Positions 35,955 to 44,394 of a stretch of 64,000 nucleotides of DNA are shown here, piece by piece (the stretch's first letter is position 1; each line of letters begins with the position of its first letter). The stretch covers positions 5,430,501 through 5,494,500 of the forward strand of contig NZ_JAUSZA010000001.1 in NCBI RefSeq assembly GCF_030817215.1. The letters are read 5' to 3'. Source of the DNA: Paenibacillus sp. V4I3. GTDB lineage: Bacteria > Bacillota > Bacilli > Paenibacillales > NBRC-103111. The notes below the pieces were generated by a model, which saw only the letters and a list, made by a program, of their open reading frames with translations, was not told the origin of the DNA and searched no databases. Both the position numbers and the translations under genes were made by a program.

Positions 35955-37190
35955 TTATGCTTCAAACCTTTTCAAGATAATCGTTGCATTATGTCCACCA
36001 AAGCCAAACGAGTTCGACATCGCAATGTCTACCTTCGCTTCACGAGCTGTGTTTGGTACATAATCCAAATCACACTCAGGGTCTTGGTTGACCAAATTGA
36101 TTGTAGGTGCAATCAAGCTATTCGCAATGGTTAAACCACAGATAACAGCTTCTACACCGCCTGCAGCGCCAAGTAAATGGCCCGTCATTGATTTCGTCGA
36201 GCTAACAGCTACTTTGTAGGCGTGTTCGCCTAAAGCTTTCTTAATAGCCGTAGTCTCCGATCTATCTCCTACTGACGTAGAAGTTCCATGAGCATTGATG
36301 TAAGTAATCGACTCTGGGCTAATGCCCGCGTCTTTAATCGCTTTGACCATACAACGCGCTGCCCCGTCCGGATCTGGATCTGTCATATGATAGGCATCAC
36401 CGCTCATCCCATAACCAATCACTTCGGCATAGATGCGTGCCCCACGCTTCTGCGCATGTTCAAGCGATTCCAAAATCATCACACCTGCTCCTTCGCCCAT
36501 GACAAAACCATCGCGGTCTGTATCAAACGGGCGGCTAGCCAAGTGAGGCTCTTCATTACGAGTTGACATGGCACGCAAAGCACAGAAGCCAGCTACACCA
36601 ATTGGTGTAATCGTTGCTTCAGCACCGCCGCAAATCATTACGTCAGCATCACCACGTTGAATCATTTTGAACGAATCACCAATGGAATGTGTACCTGTCG
36701 CACAGGCAGTAACAGCCGTGGAATTCGGTCCTTTTGCCCCTGTAATCATTGAAACTTGACCTGACGCCATATTCGCAATCATCATCGGAATAAAGAAGGG
36801 AGATACGCGTTTCGGACCCTTCTCCAAAAGAATTCTATGCTGTTCTTCCCACGTATTCAAACCGCCAATTCCTGATCCAACCGATACGCCCACGCGTTCA
36901 GGATCCGTATCTTCCTTCACATTCAAGTTCGCGTCTTTTAGCGCATTAATAGCACCAGCTACAGCGAATTGAACGAAACGATCCATCCGACGTGAATCCT
37001 TACGATCTACATAATTCTCAATATTAAAATCTTTAACCTCAGCAGCAATACGAGTCGGATACTCGCTTACATCAAAATTCTCGATCAAACTGATTCCGGA
37101 TTGACCGGAAGTCAGATTGCCCCAAAACGTTTCTAAATCTTGACCAAGGGCAGTAACTACGCCCATACCTGTAATTACAACTCTGTTCAT
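35955..37190 (-). CDS. fabF: Beta-ketoacyl-ACP synthase II (FabF)
   Basis: 411 residues from the ATG at 37190 (MNRVVITGMGVVTALG), with AAGGTGG upstream. Elongating condensing enzyme of type II fatty-acid synthesis. The catalytic Cys lies in TACATGTHSIGD, and the two His in NAHGTSTSVGD and KSMTGHLLGAAG. Full length and unremarkable. In B. subtilis fabF pairs with fabHA elsewhere; here it closes the fapR-plsX-fabHDG-acpP-fabF cluster. Confidence 0.97.
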   Translation of the reverse strand: MNRVVITGMGVVTALGQDLETFWGNLTSGQSGISLIENFDVSEYPTRIAAEVKDFNIENYVDRKDSRRMDRFVQFAVAGAINALKDANLNVKEDTDPERVGVSVGSGIGGLNTWEEQHRILLEKGPKRVSPFFIPMMIANMASGQVSMITGAKGPNSTAVTACATGTHSIGDSFKMIQRGDADVMICGGAEATITPIGVAGFCALRAMSTRNEEPHLASRPFDTDRDGFVMGEGAGVMILESLEHAQKRGARIYAEVIGYGMSGDAYHMTDPDPDGAARCMVKAIKDAGISPESITYINAHGTSTSVGDRSETTAIKKALGEHAYKVAVSSTKSMTGHLLGAAGGVEAVICGLTIANSLIAPTINLVNQDPECDLDYVPNTAREAKVDIAMSNSFGFGGHNATIILKRFEA

Positions 37191-37248
37191 TTGTACCACC
37201 TTCTATGTAGTAAAGCTTCATTTTTTATTGTTTGAAAATGGAGAGAAA

Positions 37249-37274
37249 GTCCCGTCTTGATTAGAAACGGGACT
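37249..37274 (-). terminator. Hairpin between acpP and fabF (weak terminator/attenuator)
   Basis: Stem AGTCCCGT / ACGGGACT with a ten-base loop, followed on the minus strand by TTTCTCTCC. The U-tract is poor, so it probably only lowers fabF expression relative to acpP or marks an RNA-processing site. Confidence 0.45.
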
Positions 37275-37284
37275 CGGTAGACTA

Positions 37285-37518
37285 TTACGTATGAGATTTT
37301 ATGTAATTCGTAACTTCTCCTACAGTCGTAATCTTCTCAGCATCTTCATCGGAAATTTCTAAATCGAACTCATCTTCTAATTCCATTACTAATTCAACTA
37401 CATCGAGAGAATCAGCACCTAGATCTTCTTTGAAAGATGCTTCGAGGGTGACTTCAGCTTCATCAACCCCTAGACGATCGACAACAATTCGTTTAACACG
37501 ATCCAATACGTCGGACAT
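37285..37518 (-). CDS. acpP: Acyl carrier protein
   Basis: 77 residues from the ATG at 37518 (MSDVLDRVKRIVVDRLG), with GAGGAGGTG seven bases upstream. The phosphopantetheine attachment Ser lies in DLGADSLDVVELVMELEDEF, of which GADSLDVVEL is the invariant core. Very acidic, as expected. Carries the growing acyl chain in fatty-acid synthesis. A TATAAT box (37539-37544 on the minus strand) just upstream may give it an extra promoter. Confidence 0.98.
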   Translation of the reverse strand: MSDVLDRVKRIVVDRLGVDEAEVTLEASFKEDLGADSLDVVELVMELEDEFDLEISDEDAEKITTVGEVTNYIKSHT

Positions 37519-37546
37519 CCGGTTCACCTCCTCTTTGGTATTATAC

Positions 37547-37589
37547 GAGAATCTCTGACAGATTGCCAGTAGTCAATTTTGAGATTCTC
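37547..37589 (-). other. Inverted repeat between fabG and acpP
   Basis: GAGAATCTC (37547-37555) and GAGATTCTC (37581-37589) form a 9-bp stem with a 25-base loop. A TATAAT hexamer follows on the minus strand, with TGGCAA 17 bp before it, so this may be an acpP promoter region with a regulatory palindrome or an mRNA-processing hairpin. Confidence 0.4.
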
Positions 37590-37602
37590 TTTCTGGTAAA
37601 AC

Positions 37603-38343
37603 TTACATGTACATGCCGCCATCCACATGGAGTGTTTGGCCTGTCATGTAGGACGCATCGTCTGATGCAAGGAAGCGAACAACCTTTGCAATTTCCTCAG
37701 GTTGACCAAGGCGCTCCAGTGGAATTTGCTTCAGCATTTGCTCTCGCATCTCGGATGACAACTTGTCCGTCATATCGGTTTCAATGAAACCTGGCGCTAC
37801 AGCATTCACCGTAATGCCTCGAGAAGATAATTCTCTCGCAGTCGCTTTGGTTAAGCCAATAACGCCTGCTTTTGCTGCTACATAGTTGGCCTGACCCGGG
37901 TTACCGAGCACACCCACTACAGAAGATATATTAATAATTCGACCGAAACGCTGTTTCATCATCGGGCGAGTAACGGCTTTTACACAGTTGAACACACCCT
38001 TGAGATTCGTAGCGATGACTTGATCGAACTCTTCTTCCTTCATCCGCATGATTAAATTGTCTCTTGTTATTCCAGCATTATTCACAAGAATATCAATTTT
38101 ACCAAAACTTTCTAGCGTTTGCTTCACTAAATCATCAGCTTCTTGAAAACTGCTTACGTCAGCACGCAGCTTAATAGCTTTACGTCCCATCGCTTCAATC
38201 TGCGCAACAACTTCTCCAGCAGCGGCTTCACTTCCTGCATAGTTCACAACAACATCAGCGCCATGTTCAGCCAAATGCAAAGCAATCGCTCGGCCAATAC
38301 CTCGAGATGCCCCCGTTACCAGTGCCACCTTACCCGTTAACAT
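37603..38343 (-). CDS. fabG: 3-oxoacyl-ACP reductase FabG
   Basis: 246 residues, short-chain dehydrogenase/reductase. The NADPH motif TGASRGIGRAIAL, the NNAG stretch (VNNAGITRD) and the catalytic Ser-Tyr-Lys (SSVVGVLGNPGQANYVAAK) are present. The start ATG at 38343 has AGGAGGT upstream and overlaps the 3' end of fabD by 14 bases. Confidence 0.97.
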   Translation of the reverse strand: MLTGKVALVTGASRGIGRAIALHLAEHGADVVVNYAGSEAAAGEVVAQIEAMGRKAIKLRADVSSFQEADDLVKQTLESFGKIDILVNNAGITRDNLIMRMKEEEFDQVIATNLKGVFNCVKAVTRPMMKQRFGRIINISSVVGVLGNPGQANYVAAKAGVIGLTKATARELSSRGITVNAVAPGFIETDMTDKLSSEMREQMLKQIPLERLGQPEEIAKVVRFLASDDASYMTGQTLHVDGGMYM

Positions 38344-39280
38344 GATTGTGTACCTCCTGCATGTACTTCTCCAACGCTTCTAGGCTACCGATCGACACGG
38401 TTTTCACCGTTTTGTCTACCTTTTTGATCAGACCTGCGAGAACCGTTCCCGAGCCAAGCTCAATAAACGTATCGACGCCTTGGCCGATTAGATAGACAAT
38501 GGTGTCCTCCCACAATACTGGAGAGTACACTTGCTCTACAAGCAGCCCGCGAACATGGCCAGGCTGCGTGACAGGACGAGCCGTTACGTTAGCCACAACG
38601 GGCACGGCTGCATCACTCATCTCGATCGATGCGAGCACCTCTGCAAGGCGCTGCGAAGCTGGCTTCATGAGTGAAGAGTGAAAAGGTCCGCTCACCTCGA
38701 GCGGTATTGCACGCTTCGCTCCGGCTTCTTTGCAGCGTTCGACAACCGCTGCAACGCCCTCTTTACTGCCCGAGACGACGATCTGTCCCGGGCAGTTCAC
38801 ATTGGCGAGCTCCACGACGGAGCCGCCGCTTGAGATAGCCGTGCATAGCTCCGCAAGCGCTTCGCGCTCGGCTCCCAGCACGGCTGCCATCGCACCCAGG
38901 CCGCCTGGGACGGCCTGTTCCATGAACTCGCCGCGGGCACGAACCGTGCGGACCGCGTCTTCGAACGCGAGTACGCCCGCTGCGACCAGCGCGCTGTATT
39001 CACCTAGACTATGTCCGGCGACATAGTCTGGCTTAATGCCAGCTGCCTTGAACGCTTCCAGACAAGCAATGCTTGTTGTCAGCAGCGCAGGCTGCGTGTG
39101 ATACGTGATCTTCAATTGGTCCTCTGGACCTTGGAAGATCAGATCAGATAACGAAAAGCCTAGTGCTTCGTTAGCGCGCTCAAAATATGCTCTAGCAGCA
39201 GGATGATTCGTGTATAAATCTAGACCCATACCCACCGACTGCGAGCCTTGACCAGGAAATACAAATGCTATTTTACCCAT
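38330..39280 (-). CDS. fabD: Malonyl-CoA:ACP transacylase FabD
   Basis: 316 residues. Loads malonate onto ACP. The N-terminal FVFPGQGSQSVGMG, the nucleophile elbow AGHSLGEYSALVAAG (catalytic Ser) and the general-base His (SGPFHSSLMKPA) are intact. The middle third (38560-39010) is markedly richer in G+C than the flanks, which leaves long antisense frames open there. A 350-bp gap rich in repeats separates it from fabH upstream. Confidence 0.97.
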   Translation of the reverse strand: MGKIAFVFPGQGSQSVGMGLDLYTNHPAARAYFERANEALGFSLSDLIFQGPEDQLKITYHTQPALLTTSIACLEAFKAAGIKPDYVAGHSLGEYSALVAAGVLAFEDAVRTVRARGEFMEQAVPGGLGAMAAVLGAEREALAELCTAISSGGSVVELANVNCPGQIVVSGSKEGVAAVVERCKEAGAKRAIPLEVSGPFHSSLMKPASQRLAEVLASIEMSDAAVPVVANVTARPVTQPGHVRGLLVEQVYSPVLWEDTIVYLIGQGVDTFIELGSGTVLAGLIKKVDKTVKTVSIGSLEALEKYMQEVHNHVNG

Positions 39281-39378
39281 ACGAGAAAAGGATCCCCTTC
39301 CGCGATAATTTTCAGTAATTAATTATATATGTTTACTTAAAATTCCATTTGTTTGTCGGGTGACTATTTTTCAAACAT

Positions 39379-39625
39379 CCTTATTGACACTATCCCCTTG
39401 GCTCAGTTCTTCAGTTCTTCAGTTCTTCAGTTCTTCACACAGCGCCCACTCAATTTGTTTACTGAGTCTCGGGGATAGTGCTAATAGCATCACTCGGAAA
39501 ACTTTTATTCAGCTGCCAGTCTTTAGACGATCGTCATTTTTTTAAGCGTAATCCTCGGGTTCAGTGGAAAGAAGAAAAAATTGTCTTTTTTAGCCACCTG
39601 AGCCTTAGGGATAGTGCAGATAGTA
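39379..39625. repeat. Repeat-filled 350-bp gap between fabD and fabH: three copies of a 27-bp repeat plus an 8-bp tandem array
   Basis: Copies of the RGGGATAGTG repeat lie at 39379-39405 (minus), 39463-39489 (plus) and 39599-39625 (plus). The first two face each other and can form a large stem (ACTATCCCC...GGGGATAGT). Between them is (TTCTTCAG)x4 at 39407-39438. The third copy ends six bases from the fabH stop codon. No ORF is credible in 39281-39630. Confidence 0.8.
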
Positions 39626-39630
39626 AAGGA

Positions 39631-40617
39631 CTACCAAACCAAAGCAGCTGCGCCCCAAGTAAGGCCGCCACCGAAGCCGACTAGCACGAGGCGGTCGCCT
39701 TCATTCAATCTGCCCTGCTCAACTGCTTCAGCGAGTGCTACTGGGATAGAGGCCGCGGACATGTTGCCGTACTTGTCTAGGTTGATCATGCATTTGTCGT
39801 CAGTTAGTTCTAGACGATTTAAAGAAGCTTGAATGATTCTCATATTCGCTTGGTGCGGTACGAGCAGATCGATGTCTGTTTTTTCCCAGCCTGCTTTGCG
39901 CAGCGCTTCATCAGCGGCATTGCCCATAATCCGGACGGCGAATTTGAAGACTTCAGCTCCGGCCATGTAGATGTAGTGCAAACGTTGGTCAATGGAGGCT
40001 TGTGAGGAAGGATTGCGCGACCCGCCACCTTCAATTTTCAGGAGCGGACCTCCTGTACCGTCAGCACCCAACTCGAACGATTTGAAACCTCTATGTTCAG
40101 GCACTTCCCCAATAACAACGGCTCCAGCGCCATCGCCAAAAAGAATGCATGTGTTACGGTCAGTATAGTCAGTAATTTTGGATAAGCAATCGGCGCCAAT
40201 GATAAGTGCATGTTTATATGTACCTGTGGCAATGAAGTTAGAGGCATTAGCTAGTCCATATACAAAGCCCGAACAAGCTGCCGACAAGTCAAAAGCTGCT
40301 GCTTTTTGGGCTCCCAGCTTCTCTTGGAGAATACATGCTGTTGAAGGGAATGCCATGTCAGGTGTAATCGTCGCTACTATAATTAAATCAAGTTGGTCTG
40401 CCGTAATCCCTGCATTAGTCAGGGCAATCAGAGCGGCTTCATAGCAAAGATCAGACGTAGCTTGTCCTTCGGCAGCTATTCTTCTCTCACGTATACCCGT
40501 TCTGGTCACGATCCATTCATCATTCGTTTCGACCATGGTTTCCAATTCTTGATTTGTTAAAATTCGTTCTGGTACATATTTACCCGTTCCGAGTACCCCA
40601 ACTGGTATTAAGTTCAT
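39631..40617 (-). CDS. fabH: Beta-ketoacyl-ACP synthase III FabH
   Basis: 328 residues. Condenses acetyl-CoA or branched acyl-CoA primers with malonyl-ACP to start fatty-acid synthesis. The catalytic Cys lies in DLSAACSGFVYGLANA, the His in LLVPHQANMRII and the Asn in DKYGNMSAASIPVAL. The ATG overlaps the plsX stop by four bases. Confidence 0.97.
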   Translation of the reverse strand: MNLIPVGVLGTGKYVPERILTNQELETMVETNDEWIVTRTGIRERRIAAEGQATSDLCYEAALIALTNAGITADQLDLIIVATITPDMAFPSTACILQEKLGAQKAAAFDLSAACSGFVYGLANASNFIATGTYKHALIIGADCLSKITDYTDRNTCILFGDGAGAVVIGEVPEHRGFKSFELGADGTGGPLLKIEGGGSRNPSSQASIDQRLHYIYMAGAEVFKFAVRIMGNAADEALRKAGWEKTDIDLLVPHQANMRIIQASLNRLELTDDKCMINLDKYGNMSAASIPVALAEAVEQGRLNEGDRLVLVGFGGGLTWGAAALVW

Positions 40618-41618
40618 GTTGTTATATCTCTCTTCCCGTGGCTAATTTCGGCAGATATCGTGCCAACCAAATCATTTTGTAAGGCAATTCTCGCTTGACG
40701 AACTGCATTCTTAATAGCATTCGCATCGGAGGAGCCATGGCTTTTTAGGACTAATCCATCAATACCCAAAAACGGGGCCGCCCCATGTTCGTTATAATCC
40801 AACTTTTTGCGGAATTGTGTAAGTCCTGGTTTCAAGACAGCCGCTGCAAGTTTAGTGAAGAAGGTTTTAGTGAACTCTTGTTTAAGTGCTGAGAAAATGG
40901 TAGACGCAGCGCCTTCCAATGATTTCAGCATGATATTCCCCGCGAATCCATCGCACACGATGACATCGCATTTGGCACGAAGTACTTGAGAGGATTCGAC
41001 ATTCCCTACAAAATGAATTGGAGCTTGTTCCATTAAAGGATATGCCGTTTTCGTTAATTCATTCCCTTTGGTAGCTTCTGTACCCACATTCAGCAGGCCT
41101 ACACGAGGCTTGGCAATACCATGTACTTTGGAGCGGTAAATACTGCCCATAATGGCGTATTGAATCAGCTGTTCGGCTGTTGCATCCATATTGGCACCTA
41201 GATCTAGTGCAAGCACACCATTTCCATCCATGGTAGGAATCATAGGCGCTAGTGCAGGACGTTCAATCCCTGGAATTCTTCCTACGACTAGCAATCCAGT
41301 CGTCATCAAAGCACCTGTATTTCCTGCGGAAATCATGGCTTCCGCTTTCTTCTCACGTACCAGCCTTCCTGCTACCACCATGGAAGCGTCTTTTTTGCGG
41401 CGAACGGCCTTAACGGGCTCATCCTCTGCTTCAATGACTTCTTCCGTGTGATGAATAGTTAAGTTCGCAGGCCTTTCTGTGAGATGCGCTTCAATCGCGG
41501 CGCTGTTGCCGACCAGAATGATATGAACATCCTTCCATTCTTTGGCCGCTGCGAGTGCACCTTCCACTACGATTTTAGGGGCATTATCGCCACCCATTGC
41601 ATCAATCGCGATTCGCAT
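40614..41618 (-). CDS. plsX: Phosphate acyltransferase PlsX
   Basis: 334 residues. Makes acyl-phosphate from acyl-ACP, the first step of glycerophospholipid synthesis. Opens with MRIAIDAMGGDNAPK and contains SAGNTGALMTTGLLVVGRIPGIERPA and VGLLNVGTEATKGNEL, the usual markers. Overlaps the end of fapR by 17 bases. Member of the FapR regulon in Bacillus. Confidence 0.97.
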   Translation of the reverse strand: MRIAIDAMGGDNAPKIVVEGALAAAKEWKDVHIILVGNSAAIEAHLTERPANLTIHHTEEVIEAEDEPVKAVRRKKDASMVVAGRLVREKKAEAMISAGNTGALMTTGLLVVGRIPGIERPALAPMIPTMDGNGVLALDLGANMDATAEQLIQYAIMGSIYRSKVHGIAKPRVGLLNVGTEATKGNELTKTAYPLMEQAPIHFVGNVESSQVLRAKCDVIVCDGFAGNIMLKSLEGAASTIFSALKQEFTKTFFTKLAAAVLKPGLTQFRKKLDYNEHGAAPFLGIDGLVLKSHGSSDANAIKNAVRQARIALQNDLVGTISAEISHGKRDITT

Positions 41619-42216
41619 GCAGCTTGTCCTCCCTATCTAGATGTTGCTCTTTCTTCGAATGAAAGATCACAAAGTTGCCTCGAAAAACCGTTTCATCGCC
41701 AACATATGAAAACACCTCGACTCTTGCTTTCCCTTTGGAAACGGAACGCACATAGGCTTTGGCGATACATTTCTCTCCGAGCTTTACAGAACGAATAAAA
41801 CGGATGTCTGCAGAAGCTGTTAAAGCTATGGGATCGTCGATGACGGCAACCGCCAGGGAGTTCGCTTGCGAGAAAATATGATGTCCTCTTGCAATTTTGG
41901 TTCTTGAGAAAACATGATCTTCTTTAATTTCAAAAATCGAGATACCGCTTTGATCCAGCTGTAAATCAATCACTTCTCCAATAATTTCATCAATGGGCAG
42001 TGAGCGTACATGATCGTACGTTTTGACCGCCATATGCTTCATTCGTTCCCGAAGCTCAGGAATGCCGAGTTCCAACCGATCCAATCGGACGGTTTGGATA
42101 CTGACCTGAAACGTTCGCATCAGTTCTTCGTCTGTCATAAAAGGATTAGCTTCAATGGCTTGAAGTAATTGCTGCTGCCTTTGTCGTTTAGGAAGGCGTT
42201 CGATGGCGAGCACCAC
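41602..42216 (-). CDS. fapR: Fatty-acid biosynthesis repressor FapR
   Basis: 204 residues. Malonyl-CoA-responsive repressor. The N-terminal helix-turn-helix (MTDEELMRTFQVSIQTVRLDRLELGIPELRER) and the C-terminal hot-dog effector domain (VFSRTKIARGHHIFSQANSLAVAVID) match well. No ATG is available; it starts at GTG 42216 with only a weak site (GATAAGG). It heads the fapR-plsX-fabH-fabD-fabG-acpP-fabF cluster and has an operator-like palindrome upstream. Confidence 0.96.
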   Translation of the reverse strand: MVLAIERLPKRQRQQQLLQAIEANPFMTDEELMRTFQVSIQTVRLDRLELGIPELRERMKHMAVKTYDHVRSLPIDEIIGEVIDLQLDQSGISIFEIKEDHVFSRTKIARGHHIFSQANSLAVAVIDDPIALTASADIRFIRSVKLGEKCIAKAYVRSVSKGKARVEVFSYVGDETVFRGNFVIFHSKKEQHLDREDKLHANRD

Positions 42217-42237
42217 CTTATCTCGTGAGATCTCATC

Positions 42238-42254
42238 TTATTACCAGATACTAA
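42238..42254 (-). promoter_or_regulatory. Candidate FapR operator (autoregulation of fapR-plsX-fab)
   Basis: Minus-strand TTAGTA-TCTGG-TAATAA differs by one base from the inverted repeat TTAGTA-N5-TACTAA that I recall for Bacillus FapR sites. It sits about 22 bp before the fapR start, within the short gap after the rpmF terminator. Confidence 0.55.
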
Positions 42255-42289
42255 ACTGTAGTATATTAAATTTATAGCCAAAAAGAAAG

Positions 42290-42327
42290 CAAAAAAAATA
42301 GCACCTCACACTAGGATGAAGTACTAT
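42290..42327 (-). terminator. Rho-independent terminator of rpmF
   Basis: Stem ATAG.AC.TCA / TGA.GT.CTAT followed by eight U on the minus strand. It separates yceD-rpmF from the fapR operon. Confidence 0.85.
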
Positions 42328-42335
42328 GTCCAATC

Positions 42336-42509
42336 TTATGCTTTTACGATCTCTCTACCTTTGTAAGTTCCGCAAGACTTGCACACACGGTGTGCTAGCT
42401 TCAGTTCTCCACATTGTTCACATTTCACCATGCCTGGAACTTCCAATTTAAAGTGAGTACGGCGCTTGTCGCGACGAGTTTTGGACGTTCTTCTTTGAGG
42501 TACTGCCAT
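42336..42509 (-). CDS. rpmF: 50S ribosomal protein L32
   Basis: 57 residues: begins MAVPQRRTSKTRRDKRRTHF and ends YKGREIVKA. The four zinc ligands are in CEQCG (C30, C33) and CKSCG (C43, C46), so this is the zinc-binding form. The start ATG has AGGAGGTGTTTTG upstream. It follows yceD by 37 bp, the near-universal yceD-rpmF pairing, and ends in a terminator. Confidence 0.97.
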   Translation of the reverse strand: MAVPQRRTSKTRRDKRRTHFKLEVPGMVKCEQCGELKLAHRVCKSCGTYKGREIVKA

Positions 42510-42546
42510 ATTCAAAACACCTCCTTATACGAATTTCAACGATGCC

Positions 42547-43053
42547 TTATTCTTTGTTAAAAAAGTCCGCGAGACCTGCAAGCCTAGGATCAATCTTCTC
42601 CTGCTTACAGCCGCAATCAACGTGATTGCGGTTTTCTCCGCACACGGGACAGAGACCTTTGCACGCTTCGTCACAAAGTGGTATGTACGGTAAACCGACC
42701 ACTACATTTTCTACAACGTAAGGCTCCAAATCGACTTTATCTCCAACCACCAAATGAATATCCTCATCTAGATCCGGATCTTCTTCTTCTGGTTTTTGCA
42801 TGAAGACTTCCTCAAAAGGAAGTTCGATTGTTTGGTTAGTGTGCGATAAGCATCGTGAACAGCTTAACTCCAAGTCTAGCGTTAACGTACCGTTAACTTT
42901 TGCTACTCCATCTTCATACACGGCTTGAAGATCGACGTGTACGGGACCATGACCAAGGATATCTTGACGTCCTTCAAAAGGATCGGTCAATGTCAATTCT
43001 TCGGTCATATGAACCTGCCCTTTAAGAGATAGCTCTCTAAAACGAATTTGCAT
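42547..43053 (-). CDS. yceD: YceD/DUF177-family protein (rRNA-accumulation/L32-linked)
   Basis: 168 residues from the ATG at 43053 (MQIRFRELSLKGQ), with GGGGTG six bases upstream. The DUF177 core with two cysteine pairs is clear: LELSCSRCLSH and PLCDEACKGLCPVCGENRNHVDCGC, suggesting bound zinc. YceD homologues act in 23S rRNA maturation and always neighbour rpmF. Ordinary. Confidence 0.93.
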   Translation of the reverse strand: MQIRFRELSLKGQVHMTEELTLTDPFEGRQDILGHGPVHVDLQAVYEDGVAKVNGTLTLDLELSCSRCLSHTNQTIELPFEEVFMQKPEEEDPDLDEDIHLVVGDKVDLEPYVVENVVVGLPYIPLCDEACKGLCPVCGENRNHVDCGCKQEKIDPRLAGLADFFNKE

Positions 43054-43143
43054 GTTTTTTTCACCCCAAACAAACAAAGATTATTATATCCAGTTTGTAT
43101 GCCTTTTGTCAATTTAAATTATATTATTTTTACTAAATCTAGC

Positions 43144-44268
43144 TTATTTCGGAGGCAATGCTGCTAGAAATTTGAGCGCATCTTCCATAGTGCCGATTTC
43201 GACAATTTTCATTTTGGTCTTAATTTGATTGGCTCTCTCGACAGCTGCTGTGTAATTCTCGACTTTGGTACCATCTTTATAAGTCACATCTTTGGGTGCG
43301 AAGAAATAATCAGCCTTTTCCCGATCCGCGGCAATGATCTTATGCTGAATACCGCCAATTGGACCTACAGTGCCATTGCTTTCAATCGTTCCTGTCCCTG
43401 CAATACGATAACCCTTGGTAATATCATCTGCCACGAGTTGATTGTAAATCTCTAAGGAGAACATTAATCCCGCCGAGGGACCGCCAATCTCACCAGCCTT
43501 GATGGATACTTGTTGATCCTCTTGATCCGCTTTTACGGCCTGCATATCCGCCGGTACAACGCCTATGCCTGCCCGCGGCTCGCCCTGCTCCCCTTCCTGC
43601 TTAGGAAGCGCACCAAGCGTCAGCGTAGCTTGCTGTTCGACTTTTTTCCTCGAATACGTGATAGCAATTGTATCCCCTGCTTTTTTACCTTTAAGCGAGT
43701 CCAGTAAATCTTGAGCGACTTTCACTTCTTTATCTCCAGCTTTTAAAAGGACATCCCCCGGTTTGAGAACCTTTTCTCCCGATAGGCCAGGCAGCGTCTG
43801 GAGTACCATAACCCCTTCATGATTGATATGAAAGGGAATTTTCGCTTGCGTGTAGGCCGCTTGAATAGCACTCGCTTGGGATGTCAACATAACATACTCT
43901 TGGCGCTGTGAATACTCCTGTTCCGACTCACCTTTACGCAAAACACTCGTTTTGGGCTGAATCTCTTCATAAGGATGTACGAGACCGATTAAATAATTGA
44001 CCATGTTGGCATCGGCAACTCGTACCGTGGTTAGCATCAGCGTCCCCTTTTCGGCATCAGAGCCTTTGGGGATCGTCACCATCGGTTTAATTTCTTCTGC
44101 TGTCCCTGGCATGAATATAAAAAAAGGAAGTCTTACAAAAAACAATAAATAAACAATGACAACTCCGATAATCGCAGATATTAAATAGCGCCTAGTCGCT
44201 GATCTTTTCGGATATCGATACGAATCATTCGACCATGTACGAATCGTACTCTCTTCTTCGTTCTCCAT
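43144..44268 (-). CDS. sepM: SepM/YlbL-type membrane PDZ-Lon(S16) protease
   Basis: 374 residues from the ATG at 44268 (MENEEESTIRT), with AGGAAGGGG upstream. One membrane anchor near the N-terminus (about 24-46), a PDZ domain (about 140-215; HEGVMVLQTLPGLSGEKVLKPGDVLLK) and a C-terminal Lon-type protease domain. The Ser is in GEIGGPSAGLMFSLEIY and the Lys in GGIQHKIIAADREKADYF. In streptococci SepM trims a competence pheromone; in Bacillus YlbL responds to DNA damage. The substrate here is unknown. Confidence 0.92.
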   Translation of the reverse strand: MENEEESTIRTWSNDSYRYPKRSATRRYLISAIIGVVIVYLLFFVRLPFFIFMPGTAEEIKPMVTIPKGSDAEKGTLMLTTVRVADANMVNYLIGLVHPYEEIQPKTSVLRKGESEQEYSQRQEYVMLTSQASAIQAAYTQAKIPFHINHEGVMVLQTLPGLSGEKVLKPGDVLLKAGDKEVKVAQDLLDSLKGKKAGDTIAITYSRKKVEQQATLTLGALPKQEGEQGEPRAGIGVVPADMQAVKADQEDQQVSIKAGEIGGPSAGLMFSLEIYNQLVADDITKGYRIAGTGTIESNGTVGPIGGIQHKIIAADREKADYFFAPKDVTYKDGTKVENYTAAVERANQIKTKMKIVEIGTMEDALKFLAALPPK

Positions 44269-44394
44269 GCAGGTTCCCCTTCCTGATGCCTTATACAAGT
44301 GATGTCTCTTGCTCTGCCTGCCAAGCGAAAGCTTGGTCTAAACCCGCATCCTCTAGCGTACAATTGAAGCATGTTTAAAGGACGAGGTGATATT

